This document shows, in pieces, positions 26,303-35,276 of a stretch of 60,302 nt of DNA. Each line of letters starts with the position of its first letter. The stretch's first letter is position 1. The stretch is from a bacterium (GTDB lineage Bacteria > Electryoneota > Electryoneia > Electryoneales > Electryoneaceae): NCBI GenBank assembly GCA_019912845.1, contig JAIOHU010000034.1:1-60302 (forward strand). The letters run 5' to 3'. The translations under genes were made by a program, and so were the position numbers. A model generated the notes under the pieces. It had not been told where the DNA came from. It worked only from the letters and a program-made list of their open reading frames with translations, and made no database searches.

Positions 26303-26866
26303 TTGATCAGGAAAGCACAGTCAGGGGATGCAGAAGCATTCCGTGTTCTGGTCGACAAACACGCTCCCATTATATGGACTGTAATAAATCGTATGGTTAA
26401 TAATACTGCCGAAGCTGAGGATCTTTTCCAGGAGACTGTAATACGGTTCTGGCGCGGTTTACCCGGTTTCAAAGGAGGGAGTAAATTAACTACATGGTTG
26501 TATAAAATTGCCTATCGTGTCTGCCTTGATGCTTTGAGCTCTAAAGAGAGACGAGAACCTCATTTAGAGATCGACAACGATGAGTCAGGCACAAACTTCG
26601 AAATAGAAGATATCGATCATTCGGGTGTACGAATTGTAGATGAAATCGCTGCACGAGATGCTGTTGAACGTGCCATGAACCATTTACCCCCGGAATGGCG
26701 TGCAATGCTTATACTGTTCTACTGGCGTGGCTTGAGTATGAATGAAGTAGCTGAAATTACAAATCGTCCACCAAACACGATCAAGGTTTATATGCATCGC
26801 GCACGTCAGCTTTTACGTTCGGTTTTGCAGGAAGGGGGATACCCTGAAGGAAGTGGCCATGAATAA
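26303..26866 (+). CDS. ECF-family RNA polymerase sigma factor
   Basis: The 187-residue protein has region 2 ('AFRVLVDKHAPIIWTVINRM', 'AEDLFQETVIRFWRGLPGF', 'LTTWLYKIAYRVCLDAL') and region 4 ('LPPEWRAMLILFYWRGLSMN', 'EITNRPPNTIKVYMHRAR') with nothing between but an acidic linker, the two-domain ECF layout. TTG 26303 is the first usual start codon in frame. A CTG at 26288, 6 bases after GGGAGAG, would add five residues and has the better ribosome site. It overlaps the next gene, as sigma/anti-sigma pairs often do. Confidence 0.92.
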   Translation: MIRKAQSGDAEAFRVLVDKHAPIIWTVINRMVNNTAEAEDLFQETVIRFWRGLPGFKGGSKLTTWLYKIAYRVCLDALSSKERREPHLEIDNDESGTNFEIEDIDHSGVRIVDEIAARDAVERAMNHLPPEWRAMLILFYWRGLSMNEVAEITNRPPNTIKVYMHRARQLLRSVLQEGGYPEGSGHE

Positions 26867-27335
26867 TCGTTCCAAAGATTTTCTTTCTATGGTTCCAGAT
26901 TACCGTGCCGGAAATCTTTCACCCAGAGAGGCACATGAAGTTTCTAGATTTCTGGAGGAGAATAATGAGAATCGTCAGGAGGCGAAAAGGGAGGAGATGG
27001 TCGTTTATTCTCTTCTGAATATGGAAACCCTTGCACTTCCCAAAGGGCTGGTCTCTTCCAGTGTCAGTTTGGCGGTTGGTGAATCAAGGGCAAAAAATTG
27101 GTTCAGCCTGGAAACTCTGTTATTGGCATTAGGAGTTGGTGTGATTTGTAGTGCGATAGCGCAATTTTTTGCTGGAAAACTATTCGGTGGTAGCTTTATC
27201 AGCAAGGCAGTGCTTGACCTCTCAAAACTGATAGCAGAAAGTTCTCCCTTCTCATTCATCCTTACAATCTGGATTGTTGCCCTGGGTGTACTCAGCGCAG
27301 GAATCTGGTATGCATTTCGTGTGTTGCGTACGTGA
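26859..27335 (+). CDS. Putative membrane anti-sigma factor without zinc ligands
   Basis: The ATG at 26859 follows AAGGAAG by 5 bases and overlaps the sigma stop; GTG 26853 is the alternative. The N-terminal cytoplasmic part ('VPDYRAGNLSPREAHEVSRF') follows the anti-sigma helix pattern of zf-HC2 proteins but has no Cys or zinc-binding HxxxCxxC. Two TM segments follow, at about 85-105 and 132-155. By position and pattern it should hold the ECF factor inactive at the membrane; this is an inference. Confidence 0.75.
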   Translation: MNNRSKDFLSMVPDYRAGNLSPREAHEVSRFLEENNENRQEAKREEMVVYSLLNMETLALPKGLVSSSVSLAVGESRAKNWFSLETLLLALGVGVICSAIAQFFAGKLFGGSFISKAVLDLSKLIAESSPFSFILTIWIVALGVLSAGIWYAFRVLRT

Positions 27336-27767
27336 TTGCGCAATACGTGCGAACTGCATGCAAAATTTGCACAGCATATTGCTAAATTGCTCCGACCTCT
27401 CTTCGCATTCCTCTTTTTATCCTTATCTAAATTGAATATCCTCAGTGGTTGGTTTTGGAAACATGATTTTCCGCAGCGATTAAAATCGTTGGTATGTTTA
27501 TTGCGCTCTTTACTTTGCTAAGTACTTTCGATTTCAATGGTGTAGCGGTTTGGAGGGATTGGAGGAAAAAGTATTTTAACGGTTTGGAGTATAGTAAAAT
27601 TACGAGTATATTTGTGATCTGTAGGCAAGCTAGAAGTGACTCAGGTCACAGTTTTAGATAGATGCATTATGATTTGAGAAGTAATGTTGAGGTACAGGGA
27701 GTTATAAGTGTAGGCTTAAGTCCTATTAAGAGGACTGATAACCTTTTCGTTTTTGGAGGATTTTACT
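27336..27767. other. Upstream region of the pilin gene
   Basis: This 432-base AT-rich region should carry the pilA promoter. It contains a CRP-like palindrome at 27635-27650 and a small AGTCCT/AGGACT hairpin near 27720. A short frame at 27336-27521 has no ribosome site and is not called. Confidence 0.5.
27635..27650. promoter_or_regulatory. CRP/FNR-type palindrome upstream of pilA
   Basis: AGTGA-CTCAGG-TCACA differs by one base from TGTGA-N6-TCACA. It sits about 118 bases before the pilin ATG. CRP-family control of pili is known in other bacteria (Vfr). No CRP gene is in the window, so this is a candidate site only. Confidence 0.4.
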
Positions 27768-28181
27768 ATGATGCAACAGTTGAGCAGCAAGCGTAAAGGC
27801 TTCACACTGATCGAAATTCTGGTTGTGGTCGTGATTATCGCGATCCTTGCGGCGATTTCGGTGCCAATTTATATTGAGTATGTCCGTGGCGCACGTGCTG
27901 CAGATGCTCAATCACAGATTGGTGCGATCTATAATGCCGCTAAGATGTTTAATCAGGAACGTGATGAGTGGCCTTCTGATGTTGACGAACTTGTCGAATT
28001 CGGTTATCTCGATATCGATGAAGCAGTTCGTTCTCAGTGGGAATTCACGATCAACGGTCAGGAGCAGATCACAGCAACATCTACAGATGAAATGCCTGGT
28101 GGCGCCGGTAAGGAAGTCACCTATGACATCATCCGTGGTGTGTTCTATGGTTACGGTCTCCCGAACGATGGTGAAGACTAA
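27768..28181 (+). CDS. pilA: Major type IV pilin (prepilin)
   Basis: The ATG at 27768 follows GGAGGA by 7 bases; a TTG at 27753 lies within the ribosome site. The 137-residue protein has a short leader ending KRKG^FTLIE (cleavage after Gly11, Phe +1, Glu +5) and the hydrophobic helix 'ILVVVVIIAILAAISVPIYI'. The head domain of about 100 residues has no Cys pair. It is polymerised into the pilus fibre after processing by PilD (43716-44522). A strong terminator directly follows, consistent with separate high expression. Confidence 0.93.
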   Translation: MMQQLSSKRKGFTLIEILVVVVIIAILAAISVPIYIEYVRGARAADAQSQIGAIYNAAKMFNQERDEWPSDVDELVEFGYLDIDEAVRSQWEFTINGQEQITATSTDEMPGGAGKEVTYDIIRGVFYGYGLPNDGED

Positions 28182-28198
28182 GTTTTGCTGGAAGTTTT

Positions 28199-28240
28199 GT
28201 CAGGGACGGAGTATTGTACCCTGTCCCTGACTCTATTTTT
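28199..28240 (+). terminator. Rho-independent terminator after pilA
   Basis: A GTCAGGGAC / GTCCCTGAC stem (28199-28207 with 28223-28231) is followed by TCTATTTTT. It separates the pilin transcript from pilT. Confidence 0.85.
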
Positions 28241-28356
28241 CAATTGTTGTTATTTGATGGTATTGTAGCTTCAATCGTCTCCTTATAATGATTCGGTTGA
28301 TATGAGTATAGCCCTGAACGTTTTTTACGGTTTCACTTTAATTGCGAGGTTGCACG

Positions 28357-29418
28357 GTGGATATCAACATTCCTGAATTACTGAAATTTGGTGTAAGACA
28401 AGGCGCATCAGATCTTCATCTTAGCGCTGGTTCAATTCCTATGATTCGTCTGCACGGGAAACTGGTCAGCTTAGACATGGGTGTCACCACCGACGCCGAA
28501 TTACGTGAAGCACTTTATGGTGTTCTTACATCAGATCAAATCGAACGATTTGAAGAGATGAAAGAAATCGATTTAAGCCAGAAACTCGAAGGGATTGCAC
28601 GTTTTCGTGTTAATGTTTTTGAGCAGATTCAGGGAATTTCCGGTGTGTTCAGAACGATTCCCGATGAGATCAGATCATTTGAAGAATTAGGGCTTCCAGA
28701 AGTCTTAAAGGAAATCGCACTTCGTGATCGAGGTCTGGTTTTATTCACCGGTCCTACAGGTTCAGGTAAAAGTACCAGCCTTGCAACCATGATTGATCAC
28801 ATCAATCAACAAAAACAACTTCATATCATCACAATTGAAGATCCGGTTGAATTTTTCCACTCTTCCAGTAGTTGCATGATCAACCAACGTGAGCTTGGCA
28901 TCAATACTCACTCCTTCGCGAATGCATTACGTAGTGCCTTACGTGAAGATCCCGATGTAATTCTGGTTGGTGAAATGCGCGACCTGGAAACAATAGCATT
29001 AGCATTAACCGCTGCAGAAACCGGTCACCTGGTATTAGCCACCCTACATACCAGTTCAGCAGCAAAGACCATTGACCGTATTATTGACATTTTCCCCGCA
29101 TCCCAAAAGACACAAGTCCGATCCATGCTTGCAGAATCTCTGGAAGCAGTAATTTCTCAGAAGATTTTACCTCGCAAGGATAAGGATGGTCGTGTCGTGG
29201 CAACAGAAGTTATGGTTGCAAATGTTGCGATCAGAAACCTCATTCGTGAAGACAAAATTTACCAGATTCCATCTGTTATCCAATCTGGAAGCAATGAAGG
29301 TATGCACCTTCTTGATCAGGATCTGCAACGTCTTCTCAACAGTGGGTTAATCGACCGTGAAACTGCCGCTTATGTTGCCGATAACCAGAAACTGTTCCAA
29401 GTTGACTTATCGAACTAA
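28357..29418 (+). CDS. pilT: Type IV pilus retraction ATPase PilT
   Basis: GTG 28357 (MDINIPELLKFGVRQGASDL) is chosen because GAGG stands about 8 bases upstream; a TTG at 28342 would read through that site. The 353-residue protein has Walker A GPTGSGKST (132-140), the Asp box 'IITIEDPVEF', Walker B 'DPDVILVGEMRDLETI' and the His box 'TAAETGHLVLATLHT'. The PilT-type 'GEMRDLETI…AAETGHLV' wording separates it from the PilB at 40656. It hexamerises at the inner membrane and powers pilus retraction. Confidence 0.94.
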   Translation: MDINIPELLKFGVRQGASDLHLSAGSIPMIRLHGKLVSLDMGVTTDAELREALYGVLTSDQIERFEEMKEIDLSQKLEGIARFRVNVFEQIQGISGVFRTIPDEIRSFEELGLPEVLKEIALRDRGLVLFTGPTGSGKSTSLATMIDHINQQKQLHIITIEDPVEFFHSSSSCMINQRELGINTHSFANALRSALREDPDVILVGEMRDLETIALALTAAETGHLVLATLHTSSAAKTIDRIIDIFPASQKTQVRSMLAESLEAVISQKILPRKDKDGRVVATEVMVANVAIRNLIREDKIYQIPSVIQSGSNEGMHLLDQDLQRLLNSGLIDRETAAYVADNQKLFQVDLSN

Positions 29419-29439
29419 CAACAACTTGCGGGGTGCATT

Positions 29440-29946
29440 ATGATTCTTTCCCGATTCAAGCGACTACGCGAAAGAAAGTGGTTGAAACATCGACGGGGGC
29501 TTAGCTTTGTAGAGCTGATCGTTAGCTTCCTGATCGTGACAATCACAAGCGTGGCAGTAACATCAGGTATATACTTTGCGCATGGACAATTGCGACGCGA
29601 ACGGAATAAAACGCGTGCGGTACAATTGTTGAAATCAGAAGCCGAATATTGGCTTGCGCGTATCCATTCAGCGTATCCATCACCACACGAAGAACGTGTG
29701 CGAGCTCCTCGAGAGGTTCTCGTATATGATAATCCGGTAGGCGAAAATATTATAGGTTCAATCAGCCATACTGGTTTCGTCGGACGTGATGATCCTGAAA
29801 CAGCACTCGATCCTGATTATTATGAACTCAGATTTGAAATCAGGTATATAGAACCACCAATCGAACCGGTCTGGATAACACCCGACGCCAAGCCTAAAGA
29901 AGTTGTGCTTGATCTCGTGTGTCCAATGATCCTGTCTGCTACTTAA
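29440..29946 (+). CDS. Prepilin-like protein (minor pilin, PilV/GspI-like)
   Basis: The 168-residue protein has a leader ending RRG^LSFVE (cleavage after Gly20, Glu +5) and the hydrophobic helix 'LIVSFLIVTITSVAVTSGIY'. It is probably a minor pilin processed by PilD that primes pilus assembly or sits at the tip. Downstream of the helix no named family was recognised. It starts 21 bases after pilT with a GGGGTG site. Confidence 0.85.
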   Translation: MILSRFKRLRERKWLKHRRGLSFVELIVSFLIVTITSVAVTSGIYFAHGQLRRERNKTRAVQLLKSEAEYWLARIHSAYPSPHEERVRAPREVLVYDNPVGENIIGSISHTGFVGRDDPETALDPDYYELRFEIRYIEPPIEPVWITPDAKPKEVVLDLVCPMILSAT

Positions 29947-29963
29947 TAGAAAGGAGGAGTACC

Positions 29964-30650
29964 ATGAATTCAAAGATAAATAAACGCCTCCTTTCGTTGA
30001 GGCAAAAAATGCAGAATAGACGTGGGTTCACTATCCTCGAGGTTGCATTAACCCTCGCGTTATCCTCAGTACTTCTTTATGGTATGGTTGTCCTGGTGCT
30101 TCAGTTCAAGGAAGTAATCTGGATCAATATGCAGTTAAGAAATGCTGAAGAATTTGCGATGGATTACATATACACGTTCACGAAACACATGAAGAACGGT
30201 TATTCCGCTGAAATCGTAAACCAAAGCTGGCCATCGCGTGCACGGGTTTGGTATATAGACCCTGATGATGCCACTTTATCAAAGGATCTCTATGATTTCA
30301 GGCGTGATCCCAATACAGGATTACCGACCGTTTATGTGAACAATCGTCGTGTACGTCAGCAGGACTTCCCACCCGTTGGTGATGGGCGAGATAATTTTGT
30401 TGTGGATGCTCGAACTTTCCGGATTTATTACAACGAAATTGATCCTGGGAGAACACCAGAAAAATGGAATGAAAGTTATATCACACTTTCGTTCAGCATG
30501 ACATATACACGTGAACCTATCTTCCCTTATCGAAATAGATACGAGAAGCGAATGGATTTCCAGGGTTCCGCTTTTGTGTACAATGACAATTGGCCATCTA
30601 ATGATGATCTTCGTTTCCCGACTCGCGATTTATGGGGTCAGGGCGAATAA
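29964..30650 (+). CDS. Prepilin-like protein (minor pilin, PilW/GspJ-like)
   Basis: The ATG at 29964 follows AGGAGG by about 7 bases. The 228-residue protein has a leader ending NRRG^FTILE (Phe22 +1, Glu26 +5) and the helix 'VALTLALSSVLLYGMVVLVL'. It pairs with the preceding minor pilin gene (17 bases apart). The long head domain has a Trp/Asp-rich C-terminus ('WPSNDDLRFPTRDLWGQGE'). Confidence 0.85.
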   Translation: MNSKINKRLLSLRQKMQNRRGFTILEVALTLALSSVLLYGMVVLVLQFKEVIWINMQLRNAEEFAMDYIYTFTKHMKNGYSAEIVNQSWPSRARVWYIDPDDATLSKDLYDFRRDPNTGLPTVYVNNRRVRQQDFPPVGDGRDNFVVDARTFRIYYNEIDPGRTPEKWNESYITLSFSMTYTREPIFPYRNRYEKRMDFQGSAFVYNDNWPSNDDLRFPTRDLWGQGE

Positions 30651-30911
30651 TCACGATTGTTAGTTTAAGATAAGATTTCTGAATGAGAAGTTAGCTCTCA
30701 CTCGGACTTTGCATAGCAGTTGCAAGTTTGCTCTAAAAGTCTTATCGTAGCGAATCCAGCGAGGGGTAGGGTCCTCTCGGGAGACATGATCCCTGAAAAA
30801 CTGTACTGGCATCGTCTTTCGCCAGGGTTATAGATTCTATCTTTGACCCGGGGGTAAGGTAAATAATTAGCGTACAGGATCAGGGTAGACAACATAATCC
30901 GGTGTGCACCC

Positions 30912-31976
30912 ATGCTAGGAATTGGTTCTAAGTTACGAGTTGGTCTGGACATCGGTAGCCATTCCATTAAGGTGGTTGTAGTAGAAAAATCTGGTAGTAA
31001 ATACCGGGTTGTCCACCGCGGAATGCGTCCGATCTATTCAGGCACACAGAAGTACGATCTAGATGGCGCGAAGCGTAGTCAGATCGTTCCCATCCTGCTT
31101 GATCTTTTCAAGCAGTTCAAGTTGCAGCCGAAGAAACTAAAGAATGTGCGCACGATTGTGACGGGTCCTCAAGTTGCAGCGAAAGAAATTGTCGCGCTCC
31201 CGTTGGAAAAAACGGAAATGGATTCAGCGATGATGCTGGAGGCTCGTAAGCACATTCCACTGGATGGAAGTGACACCCAGGTTGACTATCAGGTTCTCGG
31301 TGAGAACATCAAGGAACCTGACAAAGTGAATGTTCTAGTTGTCGCCACGACGAAAAAGCTTTTCAGTGGACATATTGATACTCTGCGAGAGATCGAAATG
31401 CGTCCTATCGTGGTTGATATAGAACCGCTTGCCATGGTCAACAGTTATCTGGCTTTCAATGATCCACCAGAAGATGGTGTCGTTGTCCTCTTGAATGTTG
31501 GGTGTCGAAAGACTGGTATAAGTATCTTTGGTAGACGTGATATGTTCTTCTCACGCGAAATTCCCGTTGCAGGGGCTGCTTTCACTGAGGAACTCATGAA
31601 AGATTATGGTCTCGACTATCAGGAAGCCGAACGTGTGAAGAGTGAGCAGGGTCTCAGTCCTGATCTTCCCGAAGTCGGGGATAAAGAAGGTGGACTCAGG
31701 CTTGCGAAGAAATCAGTTATTGAACGATTCGGCGATGAAGTCAATCGTACACTTCGCTATTATGTCAAGGAAACCAGTCAGAGCTTCTTTACGCGCTTTA
31801 TTGTAACAGGAGGAAGCGCGGGATTATCCGAAATTCCGGATTATCTCAGCAAGAAGTTCAACGCTTCAGTTGAAGTGTTCGATCCATTCGCAAGAATGGA
31901 AGTTGCCGCGGGAAATGGCGATGGAATTCCATCCCAGTACGCTGCTGCGGCTGGACTTGCAATTCGGGAGGATTAG
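30912..31976 (+). CDS. pilM: Type IV pilus assembly protein PilM
   Basis: The 354-residue cytoplasmic actin-like ATPase has the FtsA/PilM fold: phosphate-1 'LRVGLDIGSHSIKVVVVE', phosphate-2-like 'VVVLLNVGCRKTGISIF' and the adenosine motif 'FIVTGGSAGLSEIPDYL'. It binds the N-terminus of PilN and links the ATPases to the PilNOP platform. Its stop lies at the ribosome site of pilN (GAGGATTAG). Confidence 0.93.
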   Translation: MLGIGSKLRVGLDIGSHSIKVVVVEKSGSKYRVVHRGMRPIYSGTQKYDLDGAKRSQIVPILLDLFKQFKLQPKKLKNVRTIVTGPQVAAKEIVALPLEKTEMDSAMMLEARKHIPLDGSDTQVDYQVLGENIKEPDKVNVLVVATTKKLFSGHIDTLREIEMRPIVVDIEPLAMVNSYLAFNDPPEDGVVVLLNVGCRKTGISIFGRRDMFFSREIPVAGAAFTEELMKDYGLDYQEAERVKSEQGLSPDLPEVGDKEGGLRLAKKSVIERFGDEVNRTLRYYVKETSQSFFTRFIVTGGSAGLSEIPDYLSKKFNASVEVFDPFARMEVAAGNGDGIPSQYAAAAGLAIRED

Positions 31977-31979
31977 TCG

Positions 31980-32612
31980 ATGGTTCGACAATTTAATATC
32001 AACCTGAATCGGCAGGAGGGTTACGCGCAGCGACTGGAACGTAGACGTAAAATACGTGAACGTTCGACACTCGTTATTGCAACTGCACTTCTCCTGGCGA
32101 TGGCATTCTTTAATTACAAGACAGACAAAGAGTTGCGTACCATTGTTGATGGTAAGGAAAAGCAACTCAGACACATTATCGCCCAAATTGATTCTTTGCA
32201 GCAAGAAGGACAGAATGTAAGCAAAGAAGACGTTATGGCACTTGCACGTTTGGATCGCGATCGTGTGTTCTGGACAAAAAAATTCCGTATTATTGCCGAA
32301 ACTCTTCCAGAGAAAATGGCAATTACTGAATTGGAACTCGATCGTGGAGATTTTGTGATCGGAGCGATAAGCCAGATCAAAAAAGACGAGAAAGAATTTG
32401 ATAAAGTTAAAATTTATATGGATCAATTACGATCCACCCCTCTCTTCTTTGAAGATTTCCGAAATATCAAATTCACTGAGAGTAAACGAGCCGAACGCGA
32501 TGAGCAGGAGATTCTGAGTTTCTGGGTCACCAGCGAAGTTGATGAGGTTCGTGAGTCACGTTCCAGTCGATCACGTGCCGCCGGTTCCACTGTACCTGTA
32601 CCAGGGAGCTAA
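31980..32612 (+). CDS. pilN: Type IV pilus assembly protein PilN
   Basis: The 210-residue protein has the cytoplasmic N-terminal PilM-binding peptide in the form 'FNINLNRQEG' (usual consensus INLLPxR), a TM helix at about 30-46 ('TLVIATALLLAMAFFNY'), a coiled coil and a ferredoxin-like periplasmic domain. Its place between pilM and pilO supports the call. The C-terminus is Ser/Arg-rich. Confidence 0.88.
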   Translation: MVRQFNINLNRQEGYAQRLERRRKIRERSTLVIATALLLAMAFFNYKTDKELRTIVDGKEKQLRHIIAQIDSLQQEGQNVSKEDVMALARLDRDRVFWTKKFRIIAETLPEKMAITELELDRGDFVIGAISQIKKDEKEFDKVKIYMDQLRSTPLFFEDFRNIKFTESKRAERDEQEILSFWVTSEVDEVRESRSSRSRAAGSTVPVPGS

Positions 32613-32617
32613 TCAAT

Positions 32618-33175
32618 ATGAAACGTTTAATATACTATCTTGTGCTGGTACTCGTTTTTGGTCTCGGACTGTTGGGTTACTATAAGATTGAATACCCCAA
32701 GCTGCCCAGAGAGATTAAAAGTCTTAATGATCGCATTCTCGTGAAGAATGAAAAGCTGATCAGTGCCCAGATTCTGGCATCACAACTTGATTTGGTTGCA
32801 CGGCTTATTGATCGTAATCTTGCTATCAGTTCAAAAGATTCACTCGCACAGGATGCGTCTCTACCATTTTTGGATGATATGACCAGCCTGTTGCAGCAAC
32901 ATAAAATTGTTCTCATTCATTTAGAACCCAGCCGTCGAAGAGTTACCCGGCATGACTACGTTCGTACATCGTATGAAATGATGATCGAATGTAATTTCAA
33001 GGAATTCGGTAAATTTATCAACGATGTTGAAAAATCTGATCGATTAATCACCCTTGAAGAATTTACAGTAGAAAACGACCTCTCGAGTATTGAGACACGT
33101 AAGAATCGTAGACGATTTGATACGCATGTCTTTGAGGTTAAACTCAGTACCTTGACACTGATCAAGCATACATAG
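32618..33175 (+). CDS. pilO: Type IV pilus assembly protein PilO
   Basis: The 185-residue protein is a single-pass membrane protein (TM 'LIYYLVLVLVFGLGLLGYY') with a coiled coil and a periplasmic domain ending in the PilO-like 'YEMMIECNFKEFGKFINDVE'. It dimerises with PilN in the alignment subcomplex. It starts 5 bases after pilN with GGGAG upstream. Confidence 0.88.
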   Translation: MKRLIYYLVLVLVFGLGLLGYYKIEYPKLPREIKSLNDRILVKNEKLISAQILASQLDLVARLIDRNLAISSKDSLAQDASLPFLDDMTSLLQQHKIVLIHLEPSRRRVTRHDYVRTSYEMMIECNFKEFGKFINDVEKSDRLITLEEFTVENDLSSIETRKNRRRFDTHVFEVKLSTLTLIKHT

Positions 33176-33186
33176 CGAGGCAAACC

Positions 33187-33786
33187 ATGCAAAACAGAAG
33201 ATTGGAAGTTCTAAGTAGTTTACTGTTGCTGGTAATCGCCGTAATCGTAGCTATTGGCTTTTTCCAGTGGTGGCGGGTAACCGAAACAATTGACCGCATT
33301 CATGCGGAAGATCGTAAGATGGTTATTGGTACAGATGAAAAGCTGGCACAAACAGTAAAAGACCTTGAAAAGACGCTTAAAGAGCGCATCGAATACCAAT
33401 TTGATGTCGCCATTGATCCGATGGACCTGACACGTGTTATTACCAGTAAAAAACTACTGGAAAAAATGGGTGTTGATGAAGTAGAAGCATCGAAAAAAGA
33501 CATGAGACTGGCTGCTACTGTAATCGGATCAGATGGCATAGCAACCATCGTGATTAGATATATGGGTTCAAATCATATCCTACGTGTCGGAGACCAATTG
33601 GCAGGATACACTGTCAAGGAAATCGGTCGACGCAATGCGATCTTGGTTGGCCATGGTATGCGTAAAGAATTGGTTAACGAAAAAGCACCTGAAAATCGTG
33701 GTAACGAGCAAGAGGGAGTGCTCAGCATCGATCCGCTGGCAGCGTTTAATTCCTCAGGTACACCACAATCCTCAGGCAATTACTAG
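33187..33786 (+). CDS. pilP: PilP-like alignment complex protein
   Basis: This 199-residue protein has one N-terminal TM ('LLLLVIAVIVAIGFFQWW'), a charged helical part and a small β-domain ('LAATVIGSDGIATIVIRYMG', 'RVGDQLAGYTVKEIGRRNAI') in the style of PilP / GspC HR domains, which contact the secretin. Unlike classical PilP it shows a TM anchor rather than a lipoprotein signal. Function is inferred from the pattern and from its position between pilO and pilQ. Confidence 0.82.
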   Translation: MQNRRLEVLSSLLLLVIAVIVAIGFFQWWRVTETIDRIHAEDRKMVIGTDEKLAQTVKDLEKTLKERIEYQFDVAIDPMDLTRVITSKKLLEKMGVDEVEASKKDMRLAATVIGSDGIATIVIRYMGSNHILRVGDQLAGYTVKEIGRRNAILVGHGMRKELVNEKAPENRGNEQEGVLSIDPLAAFNSSGTPQSSGNY

Positions 33787-33850
33787 AAAAAAAGAATAGT
33801 TGAACTAACGGCTCGATATACTGAGCCACAACGATCCAGGGAGCGTTTAC

Positions 33851-35254
33851 ATGCTGCGAACCGGCATCCCCATGTTGCTGCTTGCTTTAGTGCTGGCAGT
33901 GGGTACAACTTTCGCTCAGGATGATATGGCTGATACCAAAACCATGGACTCCTACGGCGACGACCCACAATTGCAGAAAATGGTAACGATTGACGCAGAT
34001 GATGCGGCGTTACCAACTGTTCTTTCGATTCTGGCAGCGGAAAGCGGATACAACATCGTGACAGGTCCTGGTGTAAATGTACAGGATAAGATTTCTGTCC
34101 ATTTGCAGGATACACCCATTGAAGAGGCTATGAACCTCGTCGTGCGTGCAGCCGGCCTTTCCTACGAGGTTGTGGGAAACTCTTTCCTTGTTGCAGATTC
34201 GAAAAAACTACGTGAAGAAGTTGGCTTAACTTCTTACGTCATTGACCTTCAATATGCACGTGCGGAAGATATCGCATCGATGCTTGAGAATTTCAATGCA
34301 ACAATCAATATCGATGTCCTCGGAAATCGACTGCTGGTTATTACCAGCCCGAAGGTGAAAAATGAAATCACCTCCGTAATTAAAGCTGTCGACAAACCAC
34401 CGTTACAGGTTATGATCGAAGCGATGATTATCGAAGTCGCCGTTGAAGATGAGGAAAAAATCGGTATCCAGTGGAATAAGTTGACACCGTTTGAGTCAAC
34501 CATTTACGAAGGGTCAGAGGCACCGGCAGCTACACGTCCCGGTTCATTGCCACAATCTGTGCCGTTCGGTCAGGTGGAAGACCTCAACAGCCTCGGATTC
34601 TTTGGACGTCAGCAGCCGATCTTCCAATTGGCAATTGACTATCTGCTGAAGAATAACCTGGCTGAAGTTCTCGCGAACAGTGAAATAGCCACAATGAATA
34701 ACACTGAAGCGAATATTTCGGTCGTTGACCGTATTCCTTACATCCTTTCCGCTGGTGGTGTCGGTGGTCAAGTACGTACCCAGGTTGAAGAAGTGGGTAT
34801 CATCCTGACTGTTACACCCTCCGTCAACAAGGATGGCTATATCACCACAACGATTTCGCCGGAAGTTTCTAATGTCTTCCAGCTCGTCGGTCCCGACCAG
34901 AATATTCCGTGGGTCGTCAGCCGCTCAGCTTCCAGTGTGATCCGCGTGAAAGATGGCGAAACGATTATTATTGCTGGTCTTCTCAAGGTTGACCGCAATT
35001 ATACAATATTCAAAGTTCCGTTCCTGGGAGATATCCCATTTGTCGGCGGACTTTTCCGTCACAAATCGCTTACGGAAAACAAGAAGGATCTGATCATTCA
35101 GATCACTCCACATATCATCAAGGACAGCTCTTATACTCATATCGAGAAGAGTGCCCTTATTCAGCACGCCGAAAAAGAACTTGGCCCAGATGCTGATAAA
35201 GGTGAGATGGAAAACGATGAAGATGAAATGATGATGATGGAGGAAGATAACTAG
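33851..35254 (+). CDS. pilQ: Type IV pilus secretin PilQ
   Basis: The 467-residue protein has a signal peptide (to about residue 22), an STN-like domain (45-115), one secretin N domain (125-185, 'YVIDLQYARAEDIASMLENF') and the secretin β-barrel domain (188-430) with 'SEIATMNNTEANISVVDRIP' and 'VVSRSASSVIRVKDGETIII'. It forms the outer membrane pore for the pilus. It is short for PilQ: no AMIN domains are seen. The C-terminus is a striking acidic/Met tail (MENDEDEMMMMEEDN). Confidence 0.92.
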   Translation: MLRTGIPMLLLALVLAVGTTFAQDDMADTKTMDSYGDDPQLQKMVTIDADDAALPTVLSILAAESGYNIVTGPGVNVQDKISVHLQDTPIEEAMNLVVRAAGLSYEVVGNSFLVADSKKLREEVGLTSYVIDLQYARAEDIASMLENFNATINIDVLGNRLLVITSPKVKNEITSVIKAVDKPPLQVMIEAMIIEVAVEDEEKIGIQWNKLTPFESTIYEGSEAPAATRPGSLPQSVPFGQVEDLNSLGFFGRQQPIFQLAIDYLLKNNLAEVLANSEIATMNNTEANISVVDRIPYILSAGGVGGQVRTQVEEVGIILTVTPSVNKDGYITTTISPEVSNVFQLVGPDQNIPWVVSRSASSVIRVKDGETIIIAGLLKVDRNYTIFKVPFLGDIPFVGGLFRHKSLTENKKDLIIQITPHIIKDSSYTHIEKSALIQHAEKELGPDADKGEMENDEDEMMMMEEDN

Positions 35255-35276
35255 TCGTTATCTACCGTTTTCCCAA

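Noticed and set aside
27336-27521. 61-residue frame downstream of the anti-sigma gene
   Set aside because: No ribosome site. Lies in the AT-rich pilA upstream region and shows no motif.
30651-30911. Possible structured RNA or riboswitch upstream of pilM
   Set aside because: Some complementary GC-rich words (GGGTCC, GGGATC) are present, but no match to c-di-GMP riboswitch cores or any other RNA family I know, so not called.
31866-32426. 186-residue minus-strand frame opposite pilM/pilN
   Set aside because: Shadow of the pilN coding region. No domain or start signal.
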